Part shown: in pieces, positions 15,157-22,298 of the stretch
Layout of the letters: the number at the start of each line of letters is the position of its first letter
Numbering within the stretch: position 1 is the stretch's first letter
The notes under the pieces: generated by a model
Told to the model about the DNA's origin: nothing
Databases searched by the model: none
Seen by the model: the letters and a program-made list of their open reading frames with translations, nothing else
Origin: a virus
Virus record (IMG/VR): IMGVR_UViG_3300020463_000139
Location: 1 to 23,394 of that record
Length of the DNA stretch: 23,394 bases
Strand: one strand, 5' to 3'
Translations under genes and position numbers: made by a program

Positions 15157-16265
15157 CGTATAATATCAATCTTATCCATTGTGTCTTGATTCCAGACTTC
15201 TAGTTCTTTACGAACCTTTCCTTCTGCAATCATCTTATTGTATCTTTTAGTAGCAAGTTTCTTCCACCATGTAATTACATTTTCTAATTCAAACCTGTCA
15301 AAATTTTCTGCCTTAATAAGTTTATCTGTCTTACCTAGTAATACATCCTTTGCATTTGCATAACCATACTCTGACATATAGAATCTTTTCTGTGTGGTAA
15401 CACCACTTGCATCTTCCATCTTTTTACAAAAGATATCGTATGCCTCTTCATTATATTCTTTTAGATTCTGTTTGATAATACCAACCATCTTAGTTTGATA
15501 CTTTAGTTTTCGTGATGAGGCATTCTTGTGAATAAGAGGTTCACCATTGTTTCTCTCTTCAAACCAATTTTTAAGTTCTGGATACATTTCCTCACCAAGT
15601 GTCAATAGGAACTTAGATTGTGTATCACCTTTATATCTCAAAAAAGGACGCATACCATCATACATTGACGCACCCTTAATGTTACCATATAAAGATGTGG
15701 TTTCAAAAAGACAGAACTCAGTTTCATATTTTTTATTCAACATTCTACGACTGTCATGAGAACAACAGATAGCAGCAAGAAGTTTGCCACCAAGATAGTT
15801 GTAACCAAATGGTTGTACAGGAACAATATTAAATCCCATGATTGCACGTTTGTTAAAGATATCTAAATCTGGAATGCCACCCAAGTAATCGTTTCTTGGT
15901 TTAGAGTTAATCAGTGGTGAACCAAAACGAATAAATCCAACTACCGTATCAGTAGTTGTTTCCATAACAACAAGTTTTAAAGTCTTGCCTGGATTTTCAT
16001 CTGGACTAAACGATGCAACCTTTTCTAACATTGCATCAAAGGTCTTACCTTGCATCTGCACAACTTTGAAGTTCATATCTTCTGGGTGCATATCATATTT
16101 TTGAAACATATCATCTTCTAGACCAAAGCCAGGCAATGGTGTAGGAATATCTTTTACACGTTCAATCTTACGAGAACGAAAGTAATCATCAATCCTTTTG
16201 AAATCTTTGAAGTACATAATCAACTTATGTGCAACATCAAACGCATCTTGCCTATCTAATATCAC
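15153..16265 (-). CDS. DruA/DUF4338-like protein
   Basis: 370 residues from a GTG at 16265 overlapping the gp43 stop as GTGA; the next in-frame Met is 16 codons in. The middle matches the DUF4338 (DruA) pattern: TVVGFIRFGSPL (107-118), AIMGFNIVPVQPFGYNYLGGKLLAAICCS (in two blocks, 141-153 and 154-169), and KYETEFCLFETTSLYG (179-194) followed by MRPFLRYKG. In bacteria DruA is a component of the Druantia anti-phage system, and DUF4338 proteins also occur in phages and mobile elements, where the role is unknown. The C-terminal 140 residues are Lys-rich, helical and end in WWKKLATKRYNKMIAEGK. Position between the polymerase and two glycosyltransferases suggests a DNA-directed function, as inference. 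Confidence 0.68.
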   Translation of the reverse strand: MILDRQDAFDVAHKLIMYFKDFKRIDDYFRSRKIERVKDIPTPLPGFGLEDDMFQKYDMHPEDMNFKVVQMQGKTFDAMLEKVASFSPDENPGKTLKLVVMETTTDTVVGFIRFGSPLINSKPRNDYLGGIPDLDIFNKRAIMGFNIVPVQPFGYNYLGGKLLAAICCSHDSRRMLNKKYETEFCLFETTSLYGNIKGASMYDGMRPFLRYKGDTQSKFLLTLGEEMYPELKNWFEERNNGEPLIHKNASSRKLKYQTKMVGIIKQNLKEYNEEAYDIFCKKMEDASGVTTQKRFYMSEYGYANAKDVLLGKTDKLIKAENFDRFELENVITWWKKLATKRYNKMIAEGKVRKELEVWNQDTMDKIDIIR

Positions 16266-18736
16266 GAAAAGAAATCCTCTAGTGTTGTTTGTGTTCCATA
16301 TGACCTATCAATTGTCCATCCAATATTATCAGTAATAAATGTTAGTGGTTCTACAAATGCCTTTTCATATTGTGTATCATAGTCGATATACTTGTGAATG
16401 TCAAGTTCTTTTGGAACTTTCGTAATGAACGAGATTACATTTGCACCAAAGATATTTGGTTGTCTCAACTGAATAAATTTTATCTTATCACCCTCTTGTA
16501 TGGCAGGGTACTTGTGTGTTAATACCTTTTCATTAATCATGTGATTATAAATCAATCCACCCTTGATGTGCATTGGTGTGCCTTTGCGATAGATAGATGC
16601 ACTGTCACGAAACTTCTTTAGTCCGTTAACAGAACGAGGAAACGCAATATCTTCTACGGGCAAATTAATAAATTCATTACGAAAGTTTTGAATAAATTTG
16701 TTTAGTTCCTTTTCATCACCAGACATGATAATCTTCAGTGCTTCTTTAATCTTCTCACGACATGGTGCAGGCGTACTTGACTTGACTGCTTCAATACCCA
16801 TAATCTTGAGAGATGGTTCTTTATATCGAACACCTTCAACATCCCACGCATTAAGAATATATCTTTTCTTGGCAGTCCAGATGCCTTTATCTGCAATCAC
16901 CTCACGTTTCATAAACATCTTCTGGTCATAGGCATGAACGTAATCTGCAAGTTCCTTGTATGATTTGTCAATAAACGGTTCTATCTTTTCTTTTGCAATT
17001 GTGTCAAGGAAACCAACAACATCATTTGGTTTTACCTTTTCAATCAACGCATCAAATGTAACGTAGATTGAATCTGTGTCTGATGCAATAACATAATCCA
17101 TATCAGTATTTAGCAATTTGTTCAAGTACTGATTCATCTTTTTTTCAATCCAACGAATAGACAACTGACCAGCAGTTGTGATACCCTCTGCAATCGCAAG
17201 GTCATAATATCTAAAGTACTGATTACCAATCGCACCATAAGCAGAGTTCAGTGAAATCTTTCTTGCCATCTGGATGTTATTATAACGACTAATAAACTTT
17301 AGATACTTGGGGTCTTTTGTATCTTCATAGTTTTGTTTTGCATCAAGCATTTTACGTTTGAAAATAGTACGGTCATCATAAATCTCTTGCATCATCTCCG
17401 ATAAGAAACCTCTTTTATCAGTTCGATACAATGCACCATTTGGTGTAATAGTACACCTGTCTGGAATATCAATTGGTGTTTCACCCAGCATCGTATCAAC
17501 AGATAGTTTCATATAGTCGCCAGTAACAAGTGTTTCTGGTGACATATTATACTGCATGATAAGATGTGGATACAGTGAGTTCAAGTCAAAAGACATAACC
17601 CATTTATGTTGACCAACCTGTGGGTCTTTTACATATGCACCTTCATACTTGTCAGACTTTGATGAGTGAGACTTTTGTGGTACAACAATCTTTTTCTTCT
17701 TGAGGAAGTTGTGTATCATCACATCCCAATACTTAACTGTACCAAAGATATCTTCATAGTTCACCTTTGCCTCATAGGCCATAGTGAATAGAAGTTGCAA
17801 CATTCCTAACTTATCCTCAAGACGGTCAACAAGTTCAACGTCAACTATATTATAGTCAACAAATGATTGATAGTCTTTTGTATACCAATCTTTAAAAGTA
17901 TCGTATGGATTTTCGTTTTTCTTCTCACCCAACTCTACAAAAGCAATGTGGTCAAGTCGATATGATTCTTGTCTGGAATATGTAAACTTATGATACAATG
18001 CAAGATAATCTAGATTTGCAACTCCACCAATATCATAGGTCTGTTGCTGTCTACCATGATTGTAAACAGAACGAGAGTTTACGATACCCCAAGGAGAAAA
18101 CTCTTTTGCTCGTGCTTCACCAAGAACTTTGGTTACACGATTGATAAGGAACGGCATATCAAAAAACTCTGTGTTCCAACCAGTGATTACATCTGGATAA
18201 TGTTTAACCCAAAAGTTCATAAACTCTGCAAGTAGTTCATTCTCATTGGAACAGTTGATATATGTTACATCTTGTCTGTCGGTATGATATTCACCGATAC
18301 CCCATACTACAATTTTCTTTGTTGATTGATTTTTGATTGTGATAGAAAGCATCTCTTCTTCTGCTTTCTCTGGGTCTGGGAAACCATTTTCACATTGTGT
18401 TTCGATGTCGATGGTACACACAAGTATTTTATCACTATCCCATTCAACTTTATCTGGATAGGTATCAGCAAGATATGTATACGCAAACCTATCCAATCCA
18501 AAGACTAGATGCGGTTGGTTTTGATATTGTGAAATAAATTCTTTTGCACCCTTGATAGTGTCATGTTTGTATGCCATGACATTTTTACCATCAAGAGTCT
18601 TCCATCCAGTTTCTTTCTGAACAGGAACATACAAAGTAGGTGAGTACTTAACTTTGTGATTAAGTCTCTCACCGTTCTTGTATTCTCGTACAAGGATTTG
18701 ATTGCCCCACTGGACAACATTAGTGTAAAATCTCAT
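16262..18736 (-). CDS. 43: DNA polymerase gp43, family B with proofreading exonuclease
   Basis: 824 residues (T4 gp43 has 898). The exonuclease residues are intact: ExoI DIET (D110, E112), ExoII TGWNTEFFD (N188, D193), ExoIII YNIVD (Y295, D299). Polymerase motifs: A FDLNSLYP (D384), B KISLNSAYG (493-501), C ASDTDSIYV (D553, D555), plus a TAKKRYIL block for the KKRY motif. The C-terminus ends in TTLEDFFS, a clamp-binding (PIP-like) tail for gp45. The gene is a single uninterrupted frame, unlike phages whose gp43 is split. A promoter whose -10 ends only 6 bases before the ATG means any transcript from it has almost no leader; no good Shine-Dalgarno is visible. The stop overlaps the DUF4338-like gene as GTGA. 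Confidence 0.97.
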   Translation of the reverse strand: MRFYTNVVQWGNQILVREYKNGERLNHKVKYSPTLYVPVQKETGWKTLDGKNVMAYKHDTIKGAKEFISQYQNQPHLVFGLDRFAYTYLADTYPDKVEWDSDKILVCTIDIETQCENGFPDPEKAEEEMLSITIKNQSTKKIVVWGIGEYHTDRQDVTYINCSNENELLAEFMNFWVKHYPDVITGWNTEFFDMPFLINRVTKVLGEARAKEFSPWGIVNSRSVYNHGRQQQTYDIGGVANLDYLALYHKFTYSRQESYRLDHIAFVELGEKKNENPYDTFKDWYTKDYQSFVDYNIVDVELVDRLEDKLGMLQLLFTMAYEAKVNYEDIFGTVKYWDVMIHNFLKKKKIVVPQKSHSSKSDKYEGAYVKDPQVGQHKWVMSFDLNSLYPHLIMQYNMSPETLVTGDYMKLSVDTMLGETPIDIPDRCTITPNGALYRTDKRGFLSEMMQEIYDDRTIFKRKMLDAKQNYEDTKDPKYLKFISRYNNIQMARKISLNSAYGAIGNQYFRYYDLAIAEGITTAGQLSIRWIEKKMNQYLNKLLNTDMDYVIASDTDSIYVTFDALIEKVKPNDVVGFLDTIAKEKIEPFIDKSYKELADYVHAYDQKMFMKREVIADKGIWTAKKRYILNAWDVEGVRYKEPSLKIMGIEAVKSSTPAPCREKIKEALKIIMSGDEKELNKFIQNFRNEFINLPVEDIAFPRSVNGLKKFRDSASIYRKGTPMHIKGGLIYNHMINEKVLTHKYPAIQEGDKIKFIQLRQPNIFGANVISFITKVPKELDIHKYIDYDTQYEKAFVEPLTFITDNIGWTIDRSYGTQTTLEDFFS

Positions 18737-18742
18737 AATATA

Positions 18743-18771
18743 GTTATATCACCCTTGTAGGTTATTGTCAA
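18743..18771 (-). promoter_or_regulatory. strong sigma70-like promoter abutting gp43 start
   Basis: Minus strand: -35 TTGACA (18771-18766), 17-base spacer ending in TGA, -10 TATAAC (18748-18743), extended -10. Only 6 bases separate the -10 from the gp43 ATG, so the predicted start is at or next to the A of ATG. The TGA in the -35 is the stop of the 76-aa gene. Confidence 0.75.
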
Positions 18772-18998
18772 GAGAAAAGATTCTTTTGTTCTTCACTAAA
18801 ATACTTATTAATCATTTCTAGTCTGTCATCGGCTGCAGCAAGTTTATCTAGTTCTGCTATAACTGCTTCTGTAACATCTGAGTGTTCTCCAATACCAGCA
18901 GGCATTGTTTGGTATACTTTAATATTTGCGAGATGTACTGCAACTTCACCTTCTGCTTGTTTTCTTGCAGCCTCCATGATATATTCGCCTGGTTTCAT
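18768..18998 (-). CDS. conserved marine-phage protein, 76 aa
   Basis: 76 residues, with AGAAGG about 10 bases before the ATG, starting 2 bases after the RegA stop. The sequence is mainly helical: an N-terminal ARKQAEGEVAVHLANIKVYQ, the loop PAGIGEHSDVTEAV, and the helix AELDKLAAADDRLEMINKYF. I recall this pattern (A/IxKHxANVEVYL, GIGEHSD, ELDKIAxYxDxxExLxxYF) as frequent in marine phages, always without known function. Its position between regA and gp43 suggests expression with the replisome. The stop codon is part of the gp43 promoter -35. Confidence 0.8.
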   Translation of the reverse strand: MKPGEYIMEAARKQAEGEVAVHLANIKVYQTMPAGIGEHSDVTEAVIAELDKLAAADDRLEMINKYFSEEQKNLFS

Positions 18999-19000
18999 AA

Positions 19001-19411
19001 TTAATCACCTTCTCTCTTTTTTCCTATATTGTATTTTGTTTCAAGTTTCCATTCATTCTTTTCCTTGAAACTAATTACTTTTATTTGAGACAATGGTGCT
19101 GCCTCAATCTTAGTTGTTCCCACAACATCTACTAATCCCCAATCTGCTAACAGATTAGCTATAGTATTCCTTCTTGCAATATCGTTTTCAGACAGGTTGG
19201 TATCTTTACCGTCTAGTGCAAATAATTCTTTGAAATGTACGATGTAATATTTACCTTGCTTGTGCAAAATATGGCAAGATTGGAAGAGTGTTTTATCTTT
19301 GCGAGAAGCAACTCCAATGCGAGATAAAGTTTCTCTAACCTTGAGGAAATCGTCTGGTTCGTTCAGACGTACTTCCAACATCTCCTCTGGACTCCACGAT
19401 GCGTCATTCAT
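19001..19411 (-). CDS. regA: translational repressor RegA
   Basis: 136 residues (T4 RegA has 122). It is readily recognised along its length: LNEPDDFLKVRETLSRIGVA, DKTLFQSCHILHKQGKYYIV with HFKELFALDG, and a C-terminal block LLADWGLVDVV then VISFKEKNEWKLETKY with IG near the end, all close to T4. RegA binds near the start codons of many early phage mRNAs, including its own and those for replication proteins, and blocks ribosome binding. The gene follows gp62 with an ATGA overlap, the same order as in T4 (45-44-62-regA-43). About 10 extra N-terminal residues compared with T4; an internal Met at position 11 would restore the T4 length, but the ATGA coupling favours the first ATG. Confidence 0.95.
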   Translation of the reverse strand: MNDASWSPEEMLEVRLNEPDDFLKVRETLSRIGVASRKDKTLFQSCHILHKQGKYYIVHFKELFALDGKDTNLSENDIARRNTIANLLADWGLVDVVGTTKIEAAPLSQIKVISFKEKNEWKLETKYNIGKKREGD

Positions 19412-19800
19412 TTTCTTCCACCTTTATTCAATTTACTTTTTATCATGGCGATTTGTTCATCATCTAAAACATCTAGAGCAGACTTTGCCTTCTCGTTACT
19501 GTAACCGAAATATTCTTTTACATACTCTAAGTTCTTAGACTTCTTCGCCTTCATCCAAGGAGCATATCTATTCATACTCCTTAGACTATTTAGTAAAAAG
19601 TCATATTGCAGTTTATTGTCTAGGTGGTGTAAACGATTCATCTCATTTACAATTAGACACTCTTGCATACCTGTCGGTGCAAGACATTTGTTGACGATGA
19701 AAGCAGGATACTTCTTTTCCCACATTTCATCTTCCCCTTCCATGAGGTTTTCTTTTGTCTTATTGATAGTTTTAATGTATTCCTTCAGTTCATAACTCAT
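19408..19800 (-). CDS. 62: clamp loader small subunit gp62
   Basis: 130 residues from the ATG at 19800, which overlaps the gp44 stop as ATGA; a longer reading from 19836 lies inside gp44 and is rejected. T4 gp62 is longer (187), but the marine T4-like form is about this size. Supporting blocks: NKTKENLMEGEDEMWEKKYP then AFIVNKCLAPT, EMNRLHHLDNKLQYDFLLNS, YFGYSNEKAKSALDVLDDEQ. Gene order gp45-gp44-gp62-regA is decisive. gp62 binds the gp44 tetramer to form the ATP-driven loader that places gp45 on primer-template DNA. Coupled translation with gp44 would help set the 4:1 stoichiometry, which is inference. Confidence 0.92.
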   Translation of the reverse strand: MSYELKEYIKTINKTKENLMEGEDEMWEKKYPAFIVNKCLAPTGMQECLIVNEMNRLHHLDNKLQYDFLLNSLRSMNRYAPWMKAKKSKNLEYVKEYFGYSNEKAKSALDVLDDEQIAMIKSKLNKGGRK

Positions 19801-20732
19801 TTGAACTGCACCGATGTCATCATCTCTGTGAGACAAGCCAAGAGATTAATTTCTTGGTCTGCGACAAAGGCAGACTTATAAGAATAATCCCCAAGTATGA
19901 GAACACAGTGAGGAATAGCGCCGTCAGATACATTACCAGATAGACTATCATAAATCCTACGATAAATCCTATGAGGGTCATTGTCCAGATTATGAACAAC
20001 CCACTCTCTACAACTCTTGAAGTCTTTATCCTTGATAAATGATACGAGCTCTTTGATACTAGTGTCTGATAAATTGACGAGGATTCCAGCATCAATACTA
20101 CCTGTTGCAGAGTATCTTTGTAGTTCGTTGAGACATCTTCTCCAATCTGGGAAAAATTTGTTGATAAGTTCTGCCACAACTCTTTCATCCGATTTAACAT
20201 TCTCATTCTCCAAAATGTACTGTACACGTTTCATAAAACCCATTGCAAGTTGTGGTTTCTCTGCATTTGGAATACGAAACTCCACTGTAGAACAACGACT
20301 GTGCAAAGGTTCAATGATACGATTTCTGAAATTACAAGTCAGAATGAAACCACAGTTTCTACTAAACTCCTCAATAAAACCACGCAAAGCTGGTTGTGTG
20401 GATTGTGGATTTAGATAATCTGCCTCATCCAGAATAACGTACTTGCGTTTACCATCCATAGAAACAGTACTCGCAAAGTTTTTAATTTTAGTTCGTAGTG
20501 TGTCGATACCAGATTCTTCTGAACCGTTTATCATCATGTAGGTACAACCAATCTGTTCCAACATTGCTTTTGCAACTGTAGTCTTACCAACACCGGCAGT
20601 GCCAGTAAGTAACAGATTTGGAATCTCTTCATTTTCTACAAACTGTTGAAAGGTTTGCTTAAGTTCACTTGGAAGTATACAGTCCTCAATCGTGACAGGA
20701 CGATACTTCTCTACCCATAATATATTATTCAT
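19797..20732 (-). CDS. 44: clamp loader ATPase subunit gp44
   Basis: 311 residues (T4 gp44 has 319), an AAA+ clamp loader subunit. Walker A is GTAGVGKT (44-51), Walker B YVILDEADYL (98-107; D102, E103), and SRC (145-147) supplies the arginine finger that senses ATP in the neighbouring subunit. The N-terminal LWVEKYRP is the standard clamp-loader opening, and the C-terminal collar domain follows after about residue 220. With gp62 it opens and loads the gp45 ring. The start lies one base after the gp45 stop, and the end overlaps gp62. Confidence 0.96.
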   Translation of the reverse strand: MNNILWVEKYRPVTIEDCILPSELKQTFQQFVENEEIPNLLLTGTAGVGKTTVAKAMLEQIGCTYMMINGSEESGIDTLRTKIKNFASTVSMDGKRKYVILDEADYLNPQSTQPALRGFIEEFSRNCGFILTCNFRNRIIEPLHSRCSTVEFRIPNAEKPQLAMGFMKRVQYILENENVKSDERVVAELINKFFPDWRRCLNELQRYSATGSIDAGILVNLSDTSIKELVSFIKDKDFKSCREWVVHNLDNDPHRIYRRIYDSLSGNVSDGAIPHCVLILGDYSYKSAFVADQEINLLACLTEMMTSVQFK

Positions 20733-20733
20733 A

Positions 20734-21390
20734 TTACACAGTCTCTAGTGCAATATAATATTCAACATCCTTATTGACGTTTTTGAAACGAGAGATACCT
20801 TTTTCAGATACTTCTACTTCATAATCACCAGATAAGAGTTTTAGATTTTCTACCTTGAAATAGAACTTCTTACCTTTTGCTGGACTTTCTGCGCCAACCT
20901 CAATACTGAAACTGTTTGAGGTATCATTCTTACGGTCACTTACTCGTAAGTCCATAATACTATCTTCACCAATATCAAGAACCATATCAGGCACACCAAG
21001 AACTGCGGCAGCCTTGAGAACTTGATTAAATGTATCTTTTGTTAAAGTAAAAGACGCATCAACAGAAGGCATAGTAATTTCTGTCTTTGGTGTAGTTACC
21101 ACAGATGGGTCAGAATAGAAGTAAGTCAAGTCTTGACTACCTTGTGCAATTCTAACACTCTGTTCATTGAATGTAAGTTCTGGGTCATTAAAAAGAGACA
21201 ATGCAGACAAGAACTCATTCAAGTCATAGATTGCAAAGTCTGTATCAAATGCGTCCGACACCGTTGCAGTTGACACAATGTTCTTCATTTGAGACATTGT
21301 TGCAATCTTGTTGCCTGGACTCACAAGAAGGTTTGCATTGATAGTTGCATAATTCTTCAATACTTCCTTCGTATCATTACTAAGTTTCAT
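20734..21390 (-). CDS. 45: sliding clamp gp45
   Basis: 218 residues (T4 gp45 has 228). The gp45 pattern is clear: MKLSNDTKEVLKNYATINAN, then LVSPGNKIATMSQMKNIVS at the N-terminus, FAIYDLNEFLSALSLF in the middle, and DLRVSDRKNDTSNSFSIEV plus FYFKVENLKLLSGDYEVEVS in the second half. The trimeric ring tethers gp43 and, in T4, also activates late transcription with gp33 and gp55; the late promoters in this window make that second role likely here. A GGAG site lies about 8 bases before the ATG, which is directly after the stop of the DUF3310 gene. Confidence 0.95.
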   Translation of the reverse strand: MKLSNDTKEVLKNYATINANLLVSPGNKIATMSQMKNIVSTATVSDAFDTDFAIYDLNEFLSALSLFNDPELTFNEQSVRIAQGSQDLTYFYSDPSVVTTPKTEITMPSVDASFTLTKDTFNQVLKAAAVLGVPDMVLDIGEDSIMDLRVSDRKNDTSNSFSIEVGAESPAKGKKFYFKVENLKLLSGDYEVEVSEKGISRFKNVNKDVEYYIALETV

Positions 21391-21678
21391 TTAATTATTC
21401 TCCGTGTTATCGTGATTGTGTAGTGCCATTATACCATAATGTATCACTTTTAGCAAGTCTTTTCTGTTCTTGCCATCCTTTTTTCCGTATCGTTGTGAAT
21501 ACTTTAAAATATTCCCAATACAGAAACCTTCACCATGTCCACTGTCCATGATAAATTCTGTTGCTTGAAATTTGTTGTGTGAGTAATGCGAATTGTAAGT
21601 ACTATCAATGTACTCTTTCATTTCGTTCAAAATCGCATCTTCTGAATATTTGTAGTCAATATTTTTCACTAGATTCAT
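21391..21678 (-). CDS. DUF3310-type protein
   Basis: 95 residues. The DUF3310 signature is present: NSHYSHNKFQATEFI (29-43), then GEGFCIGNILKYSQRYGKKD (49-68) and KDLLKVIHYGIMAL (73-86); compare the family pattern HYxx..FxxGNxxKYxxRxGxK..xDLxKaxxY. DUF3310 proteins are common in phages and sometimes called nucleotide-kinase-like, but no activity is established to my knowledge. It is the first gene of the clamp/clamp-loader operon and is preceded by a strong promoter with a leader of only about 12 bases; the ribosome site is weak (AGG directly before ATG). Confidence 0.88.
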   Translation of the reverse strand: MNLVKNIDYKYSEDAILNEMKEYIDSTYNSHYSHNKFQATEFIMDSGHGEGFCIGNILKYSQRYGKKDGKNRKDLLKVIHYGIMALHNHDNTENN

Positions 21679-21696
21679 CCTATATTAATTAAAGAC

Positions 21697-21725
21697 ATAA
21701 TATCAAAGGGAAACCCCTTTGTCAA
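21697..21725 (-). promoter_or_regulatory. strong sigma70-like promoter for the replication operon
   Basis: Minus strand: -35 TTGACA (21725-21720), 17-base spacer ending in TGA, -10 TATTAT (21702-21697), extended -10. Start predicted near 21690. It is nested in an inverted repeat that may terminate hsp20. Confidence 0.8.
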
Positions 21726-21735
21726 GAGGTTTCCC
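21708..21735 (-). terminator. inverted repeat, possible hsp20 terminator
   Basis: Perfect 8-base inverted repeat GGGAAACC / GGTTTCCC with a 12-base loop, 8 bases after the hsp20 stop. The tail after the stem (TTTGATATT) is only weakly U-rich, so termination strength is uncertain. The loop holds the -35 hexamer of the next promoter. Confidence 0.5.
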
Positions 21736-21743
21736 AAAATAAC

Positions 21744-22187
21744 TTATTTGACTGTAATCAACTGAGGTTTTTTCTCTTCTGGTACGATTCTTTCTAAATC
21801 AATAGTCAGCATACCATTATCAAGTTTTGCACCATTTACAACAATATCATCTGCAAGGGTAAACTTCCTAGTGAAGTTTCTCTGTGAGATACCTTTGTAA
21901 AGAGTTTCCTTTTCCTCTTTCTCTTTTACTGATTTTACACTGAGAAGACCCTCTGCGAATTCAATTTCGATATCCTTCTTACCGAATCCAGCAAGTGCCA
22001 TTTCAATTGTGTAATTGTACTCATCTGTCTTTTCGATGTTGTAAGGTGGATACCCTGTTGATTCTGCCTGATGGGTTACATAGTCGAACAGTCTGTCGAA
22101 TGTTCTATCAAAGCCTACGGCATAGGGTGTCATATGATTATAATCAAACGCCTGAAGGGCGTTTCTAAATGTGCTTAAATTAGTCAT
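21744..22187 (-). CDS. hsp20: small heat-shock protein Hsp20
   Basis: 147 residues, an IbpA-like alpha-crystallin protein. The core runs from about PPYNIEKTDEYNYTIEMALA to the G-x-L motif in KLDNGMLTIDLERIVPEEKK, with GFGKKDIEIEFAEGLLSVK between; the tail PQLITVK carries the I-x-I/V-like anchoring motif. Hsp20 is an ATP-independent holdase that keeps unfolding proteins soluble; it is widespread in T4-like cyanophages and also in pelagiphages, where a role in capsid assembly has been suggested. A TATAAATA late promoter and a near-perfect AAAGGAG ribosome site support abundant late expression. Confidence 0.95.
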   Translation of the reverse strand: MTNLSTFRNALQAFDYNHMTPYAVGFDRTFDRLFDYVTHQAESTGYPPYNIEKTDEYNYTIEMALAGFGKKDIEIEFAEGLLSVKSVKEKEEKETLYKGISQRNFTRKFTLADDIVVNGAKLDNGMLTIDLERIVPEEKKPQLITVK

Positions 22188-22247
22188 TTTTATCTCCTTT
22201 ATTAAGCAAGATTAATAGATGTAGACCCATAATGGCATCTACTCCTA

Positions 22248-22255
22248 TATTTATA
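22248..22255 (-). promoter_or_regulatory. T4-type late promoter TATAAATA for hsp20
   Basis: Exact TATAAATA on the minus strand, about 61 bases before the hsp20 ATG. The 111-base gap between the DUF932 gene and hsp20 holds this element and, upstream of it, a G-run/C-run pair (22257-22284) that can form an imperfect stem of about 7 bp. Confidence 0.72.
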
Positions 22256-22298
22256 TGGGGATTAAAAACTAAATTTCAACCCCCACACAAATTCTTTT

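Noticed and set aside
19801-19836. N-terminal extension of gp62 to 19836
   Set aside because: It lies inside gp44; the ATG at 19800 forms the usual ATGA overlap and restores the known marine gp62 N-terminus.
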